From contig NZ_JADEXS020000002.1 of the NCBI RefSeq assembly GCF_015207005.2, positions 186,001 through 250,000 on the forward strand: a stretch of DNA of 64,000 bases. The letters are read 5' to 3'. Made by a program: the position numbers and the translations under genes. Positions 45,051 through 53,825 of the stretch are shown piece after piece (the first letter of the stretch is position 1; the number at the start of each line of letters is the position of its first letter). This stretch comes from Desmonostoc muscorum LEGE 12446. GTDB lineage: Bacteria; Cyanobacteriota; Cyanobacteriia; Cyanobacteriales; Nostocaceae. The notes under the pieces are model-generated. The model saw only the letters and a list, made by a program, of their open reading frames with translations. It had not been told where the DNA came from and did no database searches.

Positions 45051-46998
45051 GGGAGCAATGCGATTTTGTGAGATGACCCCACCTGGAGAGCGATCGCTAA
45101 TAAACTCTTACGTATATATTTAGTATTTTATACAAAAGTTGCAGCAATATTGCTTAGAAGATACAACCTGCTACCAAAAACAAAGTTTCTGTACATTGTT
45201 GCTACTAGAAAAAAAGGTAAAATTTCCTTTCAGGAATAGTTTTGAAATAGGAAGTATCTACCTTTATGAAAAAAAATATATCTGCAAATTTAAATTTTGC
45301 CGATTCATTATCAGATTTTCAAAAGGATGTGACTAACCTTTTAGATTTGAAAAATATCGAGGAGTGGTCTGGAAAAATAGTTAAAGAAAGAGAAGAAAAA
45401 ATTAGACAGGCTGCCTTAGTTTTAGCGGGTCAATGTATCGCCATATTATTGCATAAGCTTTCTCAATCAGAGTCGGCTCATCAAACAGCAATTAATCAAA
45501 CCAAAGGATGGTGGCATACCGACACACAAAGACACGGTTATACGAAGAGGGAAATATTAACAGTAGGTAATGTTGTAGTAAATCTTAAATTACCATACGT
45601 TGTTCAAAAAAGAGAAAAGAAAGCGAAGAATAAATCTACTAATGTTGGATTCTGCCCCTTGCTAAAATGGTTAGGAATGTCAGAAGGCTTGACCCCATTA
45701 GTTTGGTCAGATATTACAAAATATGGTGCCATAGCTAGTTCTTTTGAAGCCGCACATACAATCCTGGGTGATTGGGGAATTAATATTAGTCTTAAACGAA
45801 TTGAACGATTGACATATAAATTTGGTCAAATCAGCATTGATTTACGTCAAACTAAAATATCTAACTTGCAACAAGGTAAATTACCTGGTGGGAATATACT
45901 TAAAGACCAGAGAGTTGTGATTGCTGTAGATGGTGGCAGGAGTAGAATTAGGATTAATAAAAAAGGTAGAAAAAATCTCAAAACAAACAAGCACGGCTTT
46001 ACAGGGGAATGGGTTGAGCCAAAATTATTAACAATTTATGTGGTTGATGAACAGGGTAAAAAAGTTAAAAATGGCGAAATAAACATTGTAAATGATGGCA
46101 CTTATGAAGACTATAAAGGCTTTTTGCCAATTTTAGAAATGCATCTGATTAGTTTGGGAATTAGTCAAGCAAAACAAGTTTTATTAGTTGCTGACGGTGC
46201 TGAATGGATTTGGAAGCATATTCCCCCTCTTTTAAAGAAATTGAAATCTCCCGATGCGACTTATCAATTATTTGATTTTTACCATGTTACTGAACGGCTA
46301 CAGAAATTTGCTGATGTAGCGTTTAGTGATGATAAGGAGCGGAATAATTGGTTTAAAAAAGCACGGAGAACTTTAAAAAAAAGTAATGCCATGACCATAA
46401 TTAGGCAGATGGATGAATTTATATCTGAAGCTACGGGAGAGCGTTGTAAAACTATGGTCACACAGAGAAATTACCTTTTACGTGCCTATCGTGAAAGGCG
46501 TTTAAATTACGCTAAGATACTAGACCAAAAACTACCAATAGGTAGTGGAGCAATTGAGAGTTTAATTCGTCAAGTTGTCAACTTAAGAATCAAGGGTAAC
46601 AGTAAATTTTGGTTGAAAGAAAATGCAGAAATTATCTTACATCTGCGTTGTCAATGGATGGCTGGAAGTTGGGATAATTTTTGTGGTTCTATCTTTAATT
46701 CTTTTATCAAACCCCAAGCTGCTTGATAAATTTTATACTTTAATCTTGCCTTTAATTTACTTTTTGACATAATTCATACTAAGTATGAAAGGCTGATTGC
46801 AGATATTTTTATAAAAAATCGTCAAATGACTTGCTATTAATCTTTTTGAGATATTTCATCAAGATGAATTTTTGTGCAAACCAGTATTTTATTTGCAAAT
46901 AAAATCACCTTGTACCTAAATATAATTTTTAGCGATGGCTACGCCCGCCGCAGGCATCGCTTGTTTTTGACCAGACCTCACAAAATCGCATTGCTCCC
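45051..46998 (+). mobile_element. ISKra4-like insertion sequence, copy B
   Basis: The 1948-bp element has the same ends (GGGAGCAATGCGATTTTG) and, by eye, the same sequence as copy A at 6468-8415 but in the opposite orientation. Its left flank is a truncated zinc-ribbon gene; its right flank is the end of an IS4-superfamily element. No target duplication is seen (left GAGCAAC, right ATCGCAT). Inversion of the ~38-kb interval between copies A and B by recombination is possible. Confidence 0.92.
45266..46726 (+). CDS. Transposase of ISKra4-like element, copy B
   Basis: The 486-aa protein matches the copy A transposase over its length, with AVDGGRSRIRI, LVADGAEWIW and PIGSGAIES holding the likely catalytic Asp, Asp and Glu. 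The frame is intact. A likely ribosome site (GGAAGTATC) precedes ATG. Near identity of both copies indicates recent movement or gene conversion. Confidence 0.9.
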   Translation: MKKNISANLNFADSLSDFQKDVTNLLDLKNIEEWSGKIVKEREEKIRQAALVLAGQCIAILLHKLSQSESAHQTAINQTKGWWHTDTQRHGYTKREILTVGNVVVNLKLPYVVQKREKKAKNKSTNVGFCPLLKWLGMSEGLTPLVWSDITKYGAIASSFEAAHTILGDWGINISLKRIERLTYKFGQISIDLRQTKISNLQQGKLPGGNILKDQRVVIAVDGGRSRIRINKKGRKNLKTNKHGFTGEWVEPKLLTIYVVDEQGKKVKNGEINIVNDGTYEDYKGFLPILEMHLISLGISQAKQVLLVADGAEWIWKHIPPLLKKLKSPDATYQLFDFYHVTERLQKFADVAFSDDKERNNWFKKARRTLKKSNAMTIIRQMDEFISEATGERCKTMVTQRNYLLRAYRERRLNYAKILDQKLPIGSGAIESLIRQVVNLRIKGNSKFWLKENAEIILHLRCQWMAGSWDNFCGSIFNSFIKPQAA

Positions 46999-47027
46999 AT
47001 CGCATTGTGCCAGTTGCGTAAGTCCTG
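46999..47027 (-). mobile_element. End remnant of the IS4-superfamily element
   Basis: ATCGCATTGTGCC followed by AGTTGCGTAAGTCCTG is the tnp-proximal end of the element at 36092-37326 (compare 37298-37326). Only these 29 bases are left. They abut the right end of ISKra4-like copy B exactly, so copy B either landed in an older IS4-superfamily element or a deletion began at it. Confidence 0.85.
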
Positions 47028-47092
47028 TTTAAAATACGTGACTGGGTAGTATTGTAAGTGGTCGCTCCTATAAAACTTCTACTTTATTGGTA

Positions 47093-47281
47093 TCATTTGT
47101 CATAGATAACAGTTGAATCAATAGGAGGGATTTGCTCGGCAGTTAAGGTAACAACTTGACCATCTTGCCAAATGCTAATAGATTCCCCTAAGCGGCGGTG
47201 TCTTTCAATAGCTTTTTTCATAGCGAGTTTAACACCTGCATCGATTTGGCTAGATAATTTCTCAGGAATTGGCTTATTCAT
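47093..47281 (-). CDS. Putative antitoxin-like partner of the zeta-type kinase
   Basis: This 62-aa protein (MNKPIPEKLSSQIDAGV, AIERHRRLGESISIWQDG, VVTLTAEQIPP) lies 9 bases downstream of the zeta-like gene on the same strand. Its Ile-Trp-Gln/Arg-Asp-Gly-x-Val-Val strand resembles small proteins that accompany zeta/PezT-like kinases in cyanobacteria, from memory. It is unlike the classical epsilon or PezA antitoxins and lies after rather than before the toxin gene. The antitoxin role is inference. Confidence 0.55.
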   Translation of the reverse strand: MNKPIPEKLSSQIDAGVKLAMKKAIERHRRLGESISIWQDGQVVTLTAEQIPPIDSTVIYDK

Positions 47282-47290
47282 AAGTATTAG

Positions 47291-47860
47291 TTAGGTATTA
47301 TTAGTAATTTGGCTCCATAGCTGGGGTTGATAAATTATCGGCTCTTGATTCAAAGGGCGTTCAGCTATGATCTGCAAAATTGCATTAGAGTTATCATAAA
47401 CAATCCAGCGATCGCACAATGGTAAATATAATTCAATCAAGTTTTTTCTTCCACGTTCATAGCGACGGTAAATAGTGTCTTCAGGGATGCTGTGACCACC
47501 ACTTTCTACCCGTCTGCTTACCCGTGCAATAGCTAATTCCGGGCTTTGTAACCAAAAGTAAATTAAATTTATCGCATAACCTTGTTTTTTACATTCTCTC
47601 AAAAATCGGGCGAAATTACGAGCTGCTAAAGTTGTTTCAAATGCAAAATCGATTTTAGCATTCAACAGAGTTTTTAATCTTTCTACCATCAATCGTCCGG
47701 CTTGGATGGCTACGGATTCCGGGTTAAAAGGAGAAAGCCCGGCCGCTATTTCATCGGCGTTGACATATTCAAATACCTGTAGGAAATAAGGAAGAATTTG
47801 CAGCGCGGCGGTAGTTTTACCAGAACCATTTGCACCGCCAATTATGTATACATTGGGCAT
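47291..47860 (-). CDS. Zeta-toxin-like P-loop kinase
   Basis: The 189-aa protein has Walker A GANGSGKTT at 9-17, the VNADEIAAGLSPFNPES loop that fits zeta toxins' substrate Asp, FAFETTLAA, a YFWLQSPELAIARVSRRV arginine lid region and a late VYDNS. Zeta/PezT toxins phosphorylate UDP-N-acetylglucosamine and block cell-wall synthesis; related AAA kinases may act otherwise. Length matches short zeta-like proteins. Together with the following 62-aa gene it forms a plausible toxin-antitoxin pair that would help plasmid maintenance. Confidence 0.8.
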   Translation of the reverse strand: MPNVYIIGGANGSGKTTAALQILPYFLQVFEYVNADEIAAGLSPFNPESVAIQAGRLMVERLKTLLNAKIDFAFETTLAARNFARFLRECKKQGYAINLIYFWLQSPELAIARVSRRVESGGHSIPEDTIYRRYERGRKNLIELYLPLCDRWIVYDNSNAILQIIAERPLNQEPIIYQPQLWSQITNNT

Positions 47861-48116
47861 GTTGTGACTTCAATTGGGTATTAGCAATATTACACTTGCA
47901 AGGTCAATATCTGTAAGTAACTGGTTTAAAAGACTACTAGTTCGTCCTTGAGTGAACTTATATACCGTAAGAGGCAATCGCCTCTCTTTTTTTGTCCTCT
48001 AGTACTTGCCAAGTGAACTTGGCTCTTTTAAGGGTATTAAATCACTTACATTTCCCCAGTCCTCACGAGCGTATTTTTGGGTTGGTGAACTACTAGGAAA
48101 GGATGTCACAAACCAA

Positions 48117-48379
48117 CCCTTCCGTGTCACAGTTAAAATGCTTCAAACCCTGATTGTTGCGTTGTGACACCCTTCCGCTTTTCGTGCAACCCAGTTGTTT
48201 CTAGTGTCACAGCCTCTAAAAAAATAAAGCTTATTTAGTAAGGGTTTCAGCCATTTAAAAGTGCTACCCTTCCGCTTTCCCTTCCGCTTTTCATTTTGAA
48301 GGCTAAAAAAGATGAGTCAAAAAGCTCTGTAATCTATTCATGGTAAGCTATTGAGGTGTCACAACTCAAAGCGGAAGGG
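48117..48379. repeat. Iterated CCCTTCCGCTTTT motifs
   Basis: Four plus-strand copies and one inverted copy of an 8- to 13-base word in ~260 bases. Two copies are directly adjacent (48267-48291). GTGTCACA or TGTGACAC sits within a few bases of most copies. No nearby gene encodes an obvious initiator. The spacing is irregular (53, 97, 12, 89 bases), less regular than classical iterons. Confidence 0.55.
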
Positions 48380-48560
48380 TTGACGACGAATTAGAAAAAC
48401 CCCTATTTTTTGCCTTATTTATATTTCGGCCAATTCTTGCATCAACACTGTTATCTTTCGTTGATAAGCTTCGATTTCTCCTGTGAGCAGCCTGTGTAAT
48501 TCTGGTGTAGGAAGTGGTTGTACTTCATGTTCTTGCAAATCCTCTACTTCTTTATCTTTA

Positions 48561-48688
48561 CTATAGGACTCATATTTGATTTTTGAACAAAACTCAGTAC
48601 ACCTTTATTCCTCCTTCCCAGTCCCCAGTCCCCAATCCCCAGTCCCTTACCTCTACGAGTCATTCAGAAATCAAATCGGATTGCTATA
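48561..48688. mobile_element. MITE with CTATAGGA/TGCTATA ends, copy 2
   Basis: The left end CTATAGGACTCATATTTGAT and right end ATCAAATCGGATTGCTATA match those of the unit at 20206-20356, while the interior differs (CCCAGTCCCCAGTCCCCAAT runs). The 128-base unit is non-coding. The shared ends with different cores are typical of mobile short repeats in Nostocales. Confidence 0.65.
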
Positions 48689-48815
48689 TAATTTTAGATG
48701 ATTGAAAGGAGGGAATTTCCATTAGTTTCAACTTTGAAAAACTGAATCGATTTCGCAATGGAGAAACTCTGGATCAAAGCTGTCTAAAATGAAGAAACTG
48801 ATGTATTAAAAGGAT

Positions 48816-49676
48816 ATGGAAAGTAAATGGATTAGTCATAACGGAGTTCGCCTTTTCTCCGAATCTGTCGGTACTCCAGATGCTCCACCAATTTTATTAA
48901 TCATGGGAGCGATGGCTTCAGCCGTGTGGTGGGCGGAAGACTTCTGCTGCCAATTAGCTGCTCTGGGGCACTATGTAATTCGCTACGATCACCGAGATAC
49001 AGGACGCTCAACAAGTTACGAGCCAGGTGGTATTTACTATTCTGTTGAGGATCTAGCGGATGATGCTTTTTGTGTTCTCGATGGCTATGGAATTCAGAGT
49101 GCCCATTTAGTAGGGATATCGCTAGGAGGATTCCTAGCTCAACTGATGACGCTCAAGCGTCCTCAACGGGTCAAAAGTCTGACCTTAATCGCCTCGGAAC
49201 CCTTGGCCCAGACTGATCCAACCATACCAGGGATCGATTCATCTGTCCTGGAATACCATGCAAAAGCCAGTGAACTGGATTGGGCAAACCGTGAGGCAGT
49301 GATTGAGTACCAAATTGGTGCGTGGCGATTGATTTCCGGTTCAGCCCATGCGTTTGATGAATCAGCTATCCGCGAATTAGCTGGGGCTGACTTTGATCGT
49401 ACTCCCAATCTCAAGACGACCTTTAATCATGCCTTGCTTCAAGGTGGAGAAAAATGGTTTAACCGCCTCCACGAAATCGCTGTACCAACTTTGGTCATTC
49501 ATGGCACAGAAGATTGTGTGTTGCCCTATGCCCATAGTTTGGTATTACAAGCACAGATCCAAGATGCTGTATTACTACCATTGCCAGGAACAGGACACGA
49601 ACTACATCGCAATGACTGGTTTGTTATTCTTGAAGCGATAGAAAAGCACACTGTATCACAGCGAGAAGCAGTCTAA
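48816..49676 (+). CDS. Alpha/beta hydrolase
   Basis: The 286-aa enzyme has the alpha/beta-hydrolase fold: [13 protein letters not shown] for the oxyanion strand, [10 protein letters not shown], nucleophile elbow GISLGG with Ser102, [12 protein letters not shown] with the acid, and [10 protein letters not shown] with the catalytic His. It resembles esterases or C-C hydrolases of the class that includes aclacinomycin methylesterase-type enzymes; the substrate is unknown. It has its own AAAAGGATAT ribosome site and no operon neighbours. The window's other genes give no pathway link. Confidence 0.88.
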   Translation: MESKWISHNGVRLFSESVGTPDAPPILLIMGAMASAVWWAEDFCCQLAALGHYVIRYDHRDTGRSTSYEPGGIYYSVEDLADDAFCVLDGYGIQSAHLVGISLGGFLAQLMTLKRPQRVKSLTLIASEPLAQTDPTIPGIDSSVLEYHAKASELDWANREAVIEYQIGAWRLISGSAHAFDESAIRELAGADFDRTPNLKTTFNHALLQGGEKWFNRLHEIAVPTLVIHGTEDCVLPYAHSLVLQAQIQDAVLLPLPGTGHELHRNDWFVILEAIEKHTVSQREAV

Positions 49677-49823
49677 CAATTCCCTTGGAGTGGACTATTG
49701 AAAGTCCTTTGATTCGATATTGCGATAATCTTGATTACTGCTAATAAACCGCAATATATATTGACAACCTTGCAATACGGCTTGAATTTCTGAAGTAGTT
49801 AGCTTAATTTCCATTGGTGTGTT

Positions 49824-50042
49824 TTAACGTTGGAAAACTGAATCAATTTCGCCGTTATCAATAGCATTTTTGGCATGGCGAACAGCTTGCGTATGATTGT
49901 CAAAAGTTTGAGTTGAAGGTGATGCCCAAGTTGTTTTTAACAGACCTGTTTTTCCCACATGAACATCCACAGCGCCATCTGATAACTCGGCAGTCTCAAT
50001 TTTGTAGCCGCCATGTTTAGTTTTGTACTCTTTCATTGTCAT
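49824..50042 (-). CDS. Small hypothetical protein (72 aa)
   Basis: The protein reads MKEYKTKHGGYKIETAEL, DGAVDVHVGKTGLLKTTW and FDNHTQAVRHAKNAIDNG. It is soluble and seems well ordered. It is the last of four small minus-strand genes with tight spacing (49824-50795), so it should be co-transcribed. TMKEYK or MKEYK may be the start. Family not recognised; such sets are typical of cyanobacterial plasmids. Confidence 0.6.
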   Translation of the reverse strand: MTMKEYKTKHGGYKIETAELSDGAVDVHVGKTGLLKTTWASPSTQTFDNHTQAVRHAKNAIDNGEIDSVFQR

Positions 50043-50050
50043 TTCTCTCC

Positions 50051-50395
50051 CTAAAATTTATCTCGTTGAATACTGAGGCTTGCTCCGACTAAAGAACTGC
50101 CTAAGAAGCCGGAAAAACTTACCAGCATTGCACCCAAGCAGATATTTTTCTGCTGCTCCCAACCAGAGATGATTATATTGGGATTAGCATTGGACTCAAT
50201 TACTTCTAGCCCCCAACAAGCCATTGCTCCTACTCCTGCAAATCCGGTAAAAAGTAGAGAGATAATTGCAGTTGTTTCTATCGTGCGGTCAATGAGAATC
50301 CTCGGGTTAAATCTTTTTCGAGTCCGGCGTAGAAGTAATTTCGGTTTACTGTTTAAAGGCATAGACGATTGTTGAAGTATTTTTTGAGTTCTCAT
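50051..50395 (-). CDS. Small membrane protein (114 aa) with two helices
   Basis: A basic N-terminus (KLLLRRTRKRFNPRILIDR) precedes two hydrophobic segments, IISLLFTGFAGVGAMACWG and NICLGAMLVSFSGFLG. Its ATG overlaps the stop of the upstream 66-aa gene by four bases (ATGA-type overlap), which indicates translational coupling. The next gene follows after 8 bases. Function unknown. Confidence 0.6.
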   Translation of the reverse strand: MRTQKILQQSSMPLNSKPKLLLRRTRKRFNPRILIDRTIETTAIISLLFTGFAGVGAMACWGLEVIESNANPNIIISGWEQQKNICLGAMLVSFSGFLGSSLVGASLSIQRDKF

Positions 50396-50592
50396 TTGGC
50401 ATCCTCCAACTCCACAAAAAAACCTGTACCAGTATTTGTCACTTTCACCAGCTTTCGATTGACCAGTGTTTGAATCACGCTGAGACTAAAATTGATGGTG
50501 CATAATCGAGCGCTACCCCCACAAAGACGGAGATACTGTAGGCATAGTGAGGAATTGTCAGTAGGAGTGGGATGAGTAGATTTTCTCGGCAT
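50392..50592 (-). CDS. Small hypothetical protein (66 aa), possibly DNA-binding
   Basis: The start at 50592 gives MPRKSTHPTPTDNSSLCLQY, then a predicted helix pair LSVIQTLVNRKLVKVTNTG and a GFFVELED strand, compatible with a small winged-helix. A longer frame upstream overlaps the preceding gene and is not used. It follows the 64-aa gene by 8 bases and overlaps the membrane protein gene. Confidence 0.55.
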   Translation of the reverse strand: MPRKSTHPTPTDNSSLCLQYLRLCGGSARLCTINFSLSVIQTLVNRKLVKVTNTGTGFFVELEDAK

Positions 50593-50600
50593 AATCTTGA

Positions 50601-50795
50601 CTATGGCTCTATGATTTTTAAATGATTGGGATTGAAAAAAATTCCTTGACCAGGCAGCATATCTGGGAAATGAACACAAACCATTCCGTGTCCTGAATAC
50701 TGAATTACTGTACCTGTTTGCCCTAACCTTGGGTCTTTTTCTGTTAGTGCTTTAATGACTTTTACAACTGAATTAATTGGTGGAAGATTAGCCAT
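50601..50795 (-). CDS. Small hypothetical protein (64 aa), SH3-like
   Basis: The product MANLPPINSVVKVIKALT, DPRLGQTGTVIQYSGHGMV and FPDMLPGQGIFFNPNHLKII looks like a single small beta-barrel (KOW/SH3-like: VKV, GQTGTVIQY, VCVHFPD). It is the first of four closely spaced small genes. Its function is not known. Confidence 0.6.
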   Translation of the reverse strand: MANLPPINSVVKVIKALTEKDPRLGQTGTVIQYSGHGMVCVHFPDMLPGQGIFFNPNHLKIIEP

Positions 50796-51281
50796 TTTTA
50801 ATCCTTAGCTGACCAGCCTATTATTGATTAGTAATTCGAGTTTCCTTCGATACCATATTGCCAAAAGATTCATCGGCTTAGTACCTTCTTATTGTGTTGA
50901 TAACTAAAATTTAATTGCTGTGATTAACTAAGATGATGGTAAAATCTCTTCATATTTGAAAAAGGTGTTCATGTTTGATAACACTTGCAAATTTATCGCT
51001 GAAATGTATTCTCCCGATTTCGCCACTTGGCTGTTAGGAAAGCCTATTACTTTGACCAAATTAAGTCCTACAGAATTGTCTTTAGAACCTATTCGTGCTG
51101 ATGCTTTAATCTTGTTGCAATCAGATGAAGTTGTTCTCCACATTGAATTTCAGACCAAACCTGATGAAGATATGCCTTTTCGGATGGCTGATTACCGTTT
51201 GAGAGTATATCGGCGTTTTCCCAAGAAGCGAATGCACCAAGTAGTAATTTACTTAGATAAAACTGAATCGGAGAAGGTGTA

Positions 51282-52363
51282 AGTAGCTAAACAAAATTAA
51301 TTACATAGTTTTTACCAAATTCTCGGAGAATATTTTCGACAGATGCGACAAAGGTTTGCCAATTTTTGTAAGCATCTATTTCGAGCCATTGATACTTAAT
51401 AAACCGCCACAAAATTTCAATCAAATTTAGCTCTGGTGAATAGGAAGGTAATTGAAAGATGGTAATGCCACGTTCTTGCCATTCTTCAACTTTATCAATA
51501 ATCATATCACTGGTATGAATAGAGGATTGATCAACAACAATTACCGTCGGTTTATCTACTTGGGGAAAGAAAGTATCAATGCAAGCAATAATCACATCTG
51601 AATTGATACTTTGAAAAGAGACATAAGCTTCAAGGTGATTATTTCGATTCATGATTCCTAAAACATTTAGGCGCGCACTACGGCGACTAGTAATAGTTAA
51701 GTACTCTCCGATATCTTGCCATCCATAAGGAACAGAAGGAATTAAACAAAATCCGGTTTCGTCTAAGTAATATAAGTTAATTTTACCTTCGTCTTCTAAT
51801 CGTTTAAACTCTGTTAACTGTGCAGATTTTTCCTTGTATTCTATAGGATCTGGCTCTCCTCCAACATCTCGTCGCATTCGATGCCAAGTCATATAAAAAT
51901 TTCTTAATATTCTTTTAATAGTTTCAGTGCTAACTTCAATATCCCATTCTGATTTAATTTTTTGTAGCGTCTTTTTTAATTGTCTTGGTTCAAGTTTCGC
52001 CCACTCTCTAATTTTTGCTTCTTGTTCTGGTTTAAATATTCGTTTTCTACCTCTTCCTAGTTTATTATAAAGTCCAACCATCCCTGATGATTCCCAACGA
52101 TTTATCCAGTTATAGATAGCCTTATAACTAACATTAAATATTTTCATTAATTCTTGTAACTCTACTCCTTGATTAGCTAAAATTAAGAAATGTGCTCTTT
52201 GGCGCACCTGATGATATCTGCTTTGGCGATATATTCGCTCCAGTAGTTTCAAAGAAAGAGGATTGATTTCTCTCAAAAAAATCATTTTAACTCTAATTAT
52301 TATCCAAAATATTCTGAGAGTATATTATATATTCATTTGTGTAATTAATTTTGTTTAATTACT
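51282..52363 (-). mobile_element. IS630-family insertion sequence, copy 2
   Basis: The 1082-bp element is nearly identical to copy 1 (14761-15842) and is flanked by TA (51280-51281, 52364-52365). Its insertion splits an Rpn-family nuclease gene, and removal of the element plus one TA restores the frame, which proves the ends. One noted coding difference separates the copies. Confidence 0.95.
51287..52285 (-). CDS. IS630-family transposase, copy 2
   Basis: The 332-aa protein matches copy 1 except Ala in place of Thr in the first helix-turn-helix (NVSYKAIYNW). Catalytic motifs YYLDETGFCLIP, VIVVDQSSIHTS and LPSYSPELNLIEILW are intact. It is read opposite to the nuclease gene that it interrupts. 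Confidence 0.93.
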   Translation of the reverse strand: MIFLREINPLSLKLLERIYRQSRYHQVRQRAHFLILANQGVELQELMKIFNVSYKAIYNWINRWESSGMVGLYNKLGRGRKRIFKPEQEAKIREWAKLEPRQLKKTLQKIKSEWDIEVSTETIKRILRNFYMTWHRMRRDVGGEPDPIEYKEKSAQLTEFKRLEDEGKINLYYLDETGFCLIPSVPYGWQDIGEYLTITSRRSARLNVLGIMNRNNHLEAYVSFQSINSDVIIACIDTFFPQVDKPTVIVVDQSSIHTSDMIIDKVEEWQERGITIFQLPSYSPELNLIEILWRFIKYQWLEIDAYKNWQTFVASVENILREFGKNYVINFV

Positions 52364-52864
52364 TATCAAACTACTTTCATTGCTGGAAGTTTACAACATG
52401 AATTTTCAGTGATTCGTTTGTGGGAGCAACCACCAGAGATATTTCTGGCGACACCAGGATTACTCCCCTTTGCGGTTTTGAGTGCTACTGAGAACAAAGT
52501 TGCGACATTACAACTTGAGGCTGCTGCTGTTGACAAAATTGCTGACAGACGGACACAAAGTAATATTGCTGCTGCCTCTGCAATTCTGGCTGGGTTAGTA
52601 TTAGAACAAGAAGTGATTAGACGTTTATTTAGGAAGGACATAATGCGCGAGTCAGTTATTTATCAGTCAATAAGAACTGAAGGAATTGAGGAAGGAGTTC
52701 GCCTTGTTGCAGTTAATCTTCTTAAAGAGAAGATGCCTATTGAAATGGTAGTAAAAGTTACTGGGTTAACAATCGAACAAGTACAAAGCTTGCTCATCAC
52801 AGACGTTGAGTAGCTCAAATAAGCAATACACTGGTTGTTAAAATTGCTTTCCCAAAGGTATACC

Positions 52865-53038
52865 ATGCGTGAATCAGTTATTTATCAGTCAATCAAGGCT
52901 GAAGGACGGGAAGAAGGGAGTGATAAAAAAGCCCGTAAAATTGCTATCAATTTATTAGCTGAGGGCATCAGCGTTGATGTGATAGCTCGGGTTACTGGTT
53001 TATCAATAAAAGTCGTGCAACAATTACAGCAGGAATAA
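52865..53038 (+). pseudogene. Duplicated C-terminal piece of an Rpn-family protein
   Basis: MRESVIYQSIKAEGREEGS repeats the C-terminal segment found just upstream in the Rpn-family gene (MRESVIYQSIRTEGIEEG), and continues through KIAINLLAEGISVDVIA and VTGLSIKVVQQL. A 57-aa ORF from ATG at 52865 is possible, but the domain in relatives is only the tail of a ~250-300-aa nuclease. I read it as a duplication remnant or the tail of a second deleted paralogue. Confidence 0.6.
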
Positions 53039-53121
53039 TCCGAGAACCAAGAGTAATTTTGCGACTATTCCTATACTGAATTTGCTCAATAAGGGCTGTA
53101 TCTTAAGCCCCCATTCTTACT

Positions 53122-53493
53122 TTAATCAGTGACAGTTCGGCTTGTTGACAACAATGCCCGTGTTTGTTGTAGCTGCCTGTACTTATCCCAATTCCTGGGA
53201 TTATAAGGTGATGACATTGATTCTTCAAATTCCCAGTTCTGAGAACTGATATCAAATAACTCAATTGCTGCATCAAACCCACACTGTAAAAATCGGGTGT
53301 ATGATTCTTCAGAACAAAGAATTGATTCGACAATTGCAGTTAAGAGTTTGAGGTTGGTTTCAGTAGCAGCACCTTCTTTGTGGAGCCATTCAATTGTTTC
53401 CAGGAGTTGTTTTTTAGCAGAAGCCGCAGTAGATTGAGGTAATGCGGCAACGGGAATAAAACCTGTTAGTTGTTTCATGTTTGATTGGCTCAA
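53122..53493 (-). CDS. Hypothetical protein (123 aa)
   Basis: The protein begins MSQSNMKQLTGFIPVAALP and is mostly helical and acidic (LLETIEWLHKEGAATE, ILCSEESYTRFLQCGFDA). Its start overlaps the stop of the 89-aa gene upstream by four bases, so the two are translationally coupled. Not recognised. It probably belongs to the same plasmid module as the genes at 53490-54416. Confidence 0.55.
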   Translation of the reverse strand: MSQSNMKQLTGFIPVAALPQSTAASAKKQLLETIEWLHKEGAATETNLKLLTAIVESILCSEESYTRFLQCGFDAAIELFDISSQNWEFEESMSSPYNPRNWDKYRQLQQTRALLSTSRTVTD

Positions 53494-53759
53494 AAATTAT
53501 CTATTTCTGCAACACCTTCATCAGTTGCAACTTTCCGTTGAGATTTGGCTTTACTAATTTGGAATTCGTTAGCTTTAATCACAGGCATCGCAGCCTCTTT
53601 GACTGCTGCTTTTGCCTGATAATAAAGAAATTGAACTACACCGTCTGCATCTTCTTCATCTTCGACTTGTGCCCAAAGCGAACAGCCTACTTCAAGAGAT
53701 TCATAATTGCCCAAGTTGAATTTTCTTGAATAACTAACTGAGACAGTACCGATTTTCAT
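53490..53759 (-). CDS. Hypothetical protein (89 aa) of plasmid/phage type
   Basis: The sequence MKIGTVSVSYSRKFNLGNY, LEVGCSLWAQVEDEEDADG and VKEAAMPVIKANEFQ resembles short proteins I recall from cyanobacterial plasmids and phages: a beta-rich start with S-x-KxNLGxYxS followed by a helix. Function unknown. It is translationally coupled to the 123-aa gene. Confidence 0.6.
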   Translation of the reverse strand: MKIGTVSVSYSRKFNLGNYESLEVGCSLWAQVEDEEDADGVVQFLYYQAKAAVKEAAMPVIKANEFQISKAKSQRKVATDEGVAEIDNF

Positions 53760-53825
53760 TGACTGGTTTGAACCGCTAATTTATGTAGTGGCGATTCACC
53801 TTTGAATCGCCGTTGTAATATCTAA

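Larger units (their letters stand above)
47861..48815. other. Long spacer with CCCTTCCGCTTTT cluster
   Basis: No gene is supported in 955 bases. Between 48117 and 48379 the word CCCTTCCG(CTTTT) occurs four times on the plus strand (48117, 48170, 48267, 48279) and once inverted (AAAGCGGAAGGG, 48368-48379), interleaved with GTGTCACA/TGTGACAC words. Such clustered iterated words may be iterons or protein-binding sites. A weak minus-strand stretch near 48420-48560 (rich in Leu/Glu codons) could be a small gene but has no supported start. A MITE occupies 48561-48688. Confidence 0.5.
50971..52813 (+). pseudogene. Rpn-family (PD-(D/E)XK) nuclease/DUF4351-type gene split by IS630 copy 2
   Basis: The start MFDNTCKFIAEMYSPDFAT at 50971 follows AAGGTG. 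The first part has the RADALILLQSDEVVLHIEFQTK segment in shorter pieces, where D...E-x-Q/K marks the PD-(D/E)XK core of Rpn-type recombination-promoting nucleases. It breaks after ESEKV. After the element it resumes as YQTTFIAGSLQHEFSVIRLW and runs to 52813 (FLATPGLLPFAVLS, RDIMRESVIYQ-type tail, VTGLTIEQVQ). Removing the IS and one TA restores ~252 aa. The gene is inactive unless excised. Confidence 0.88.
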
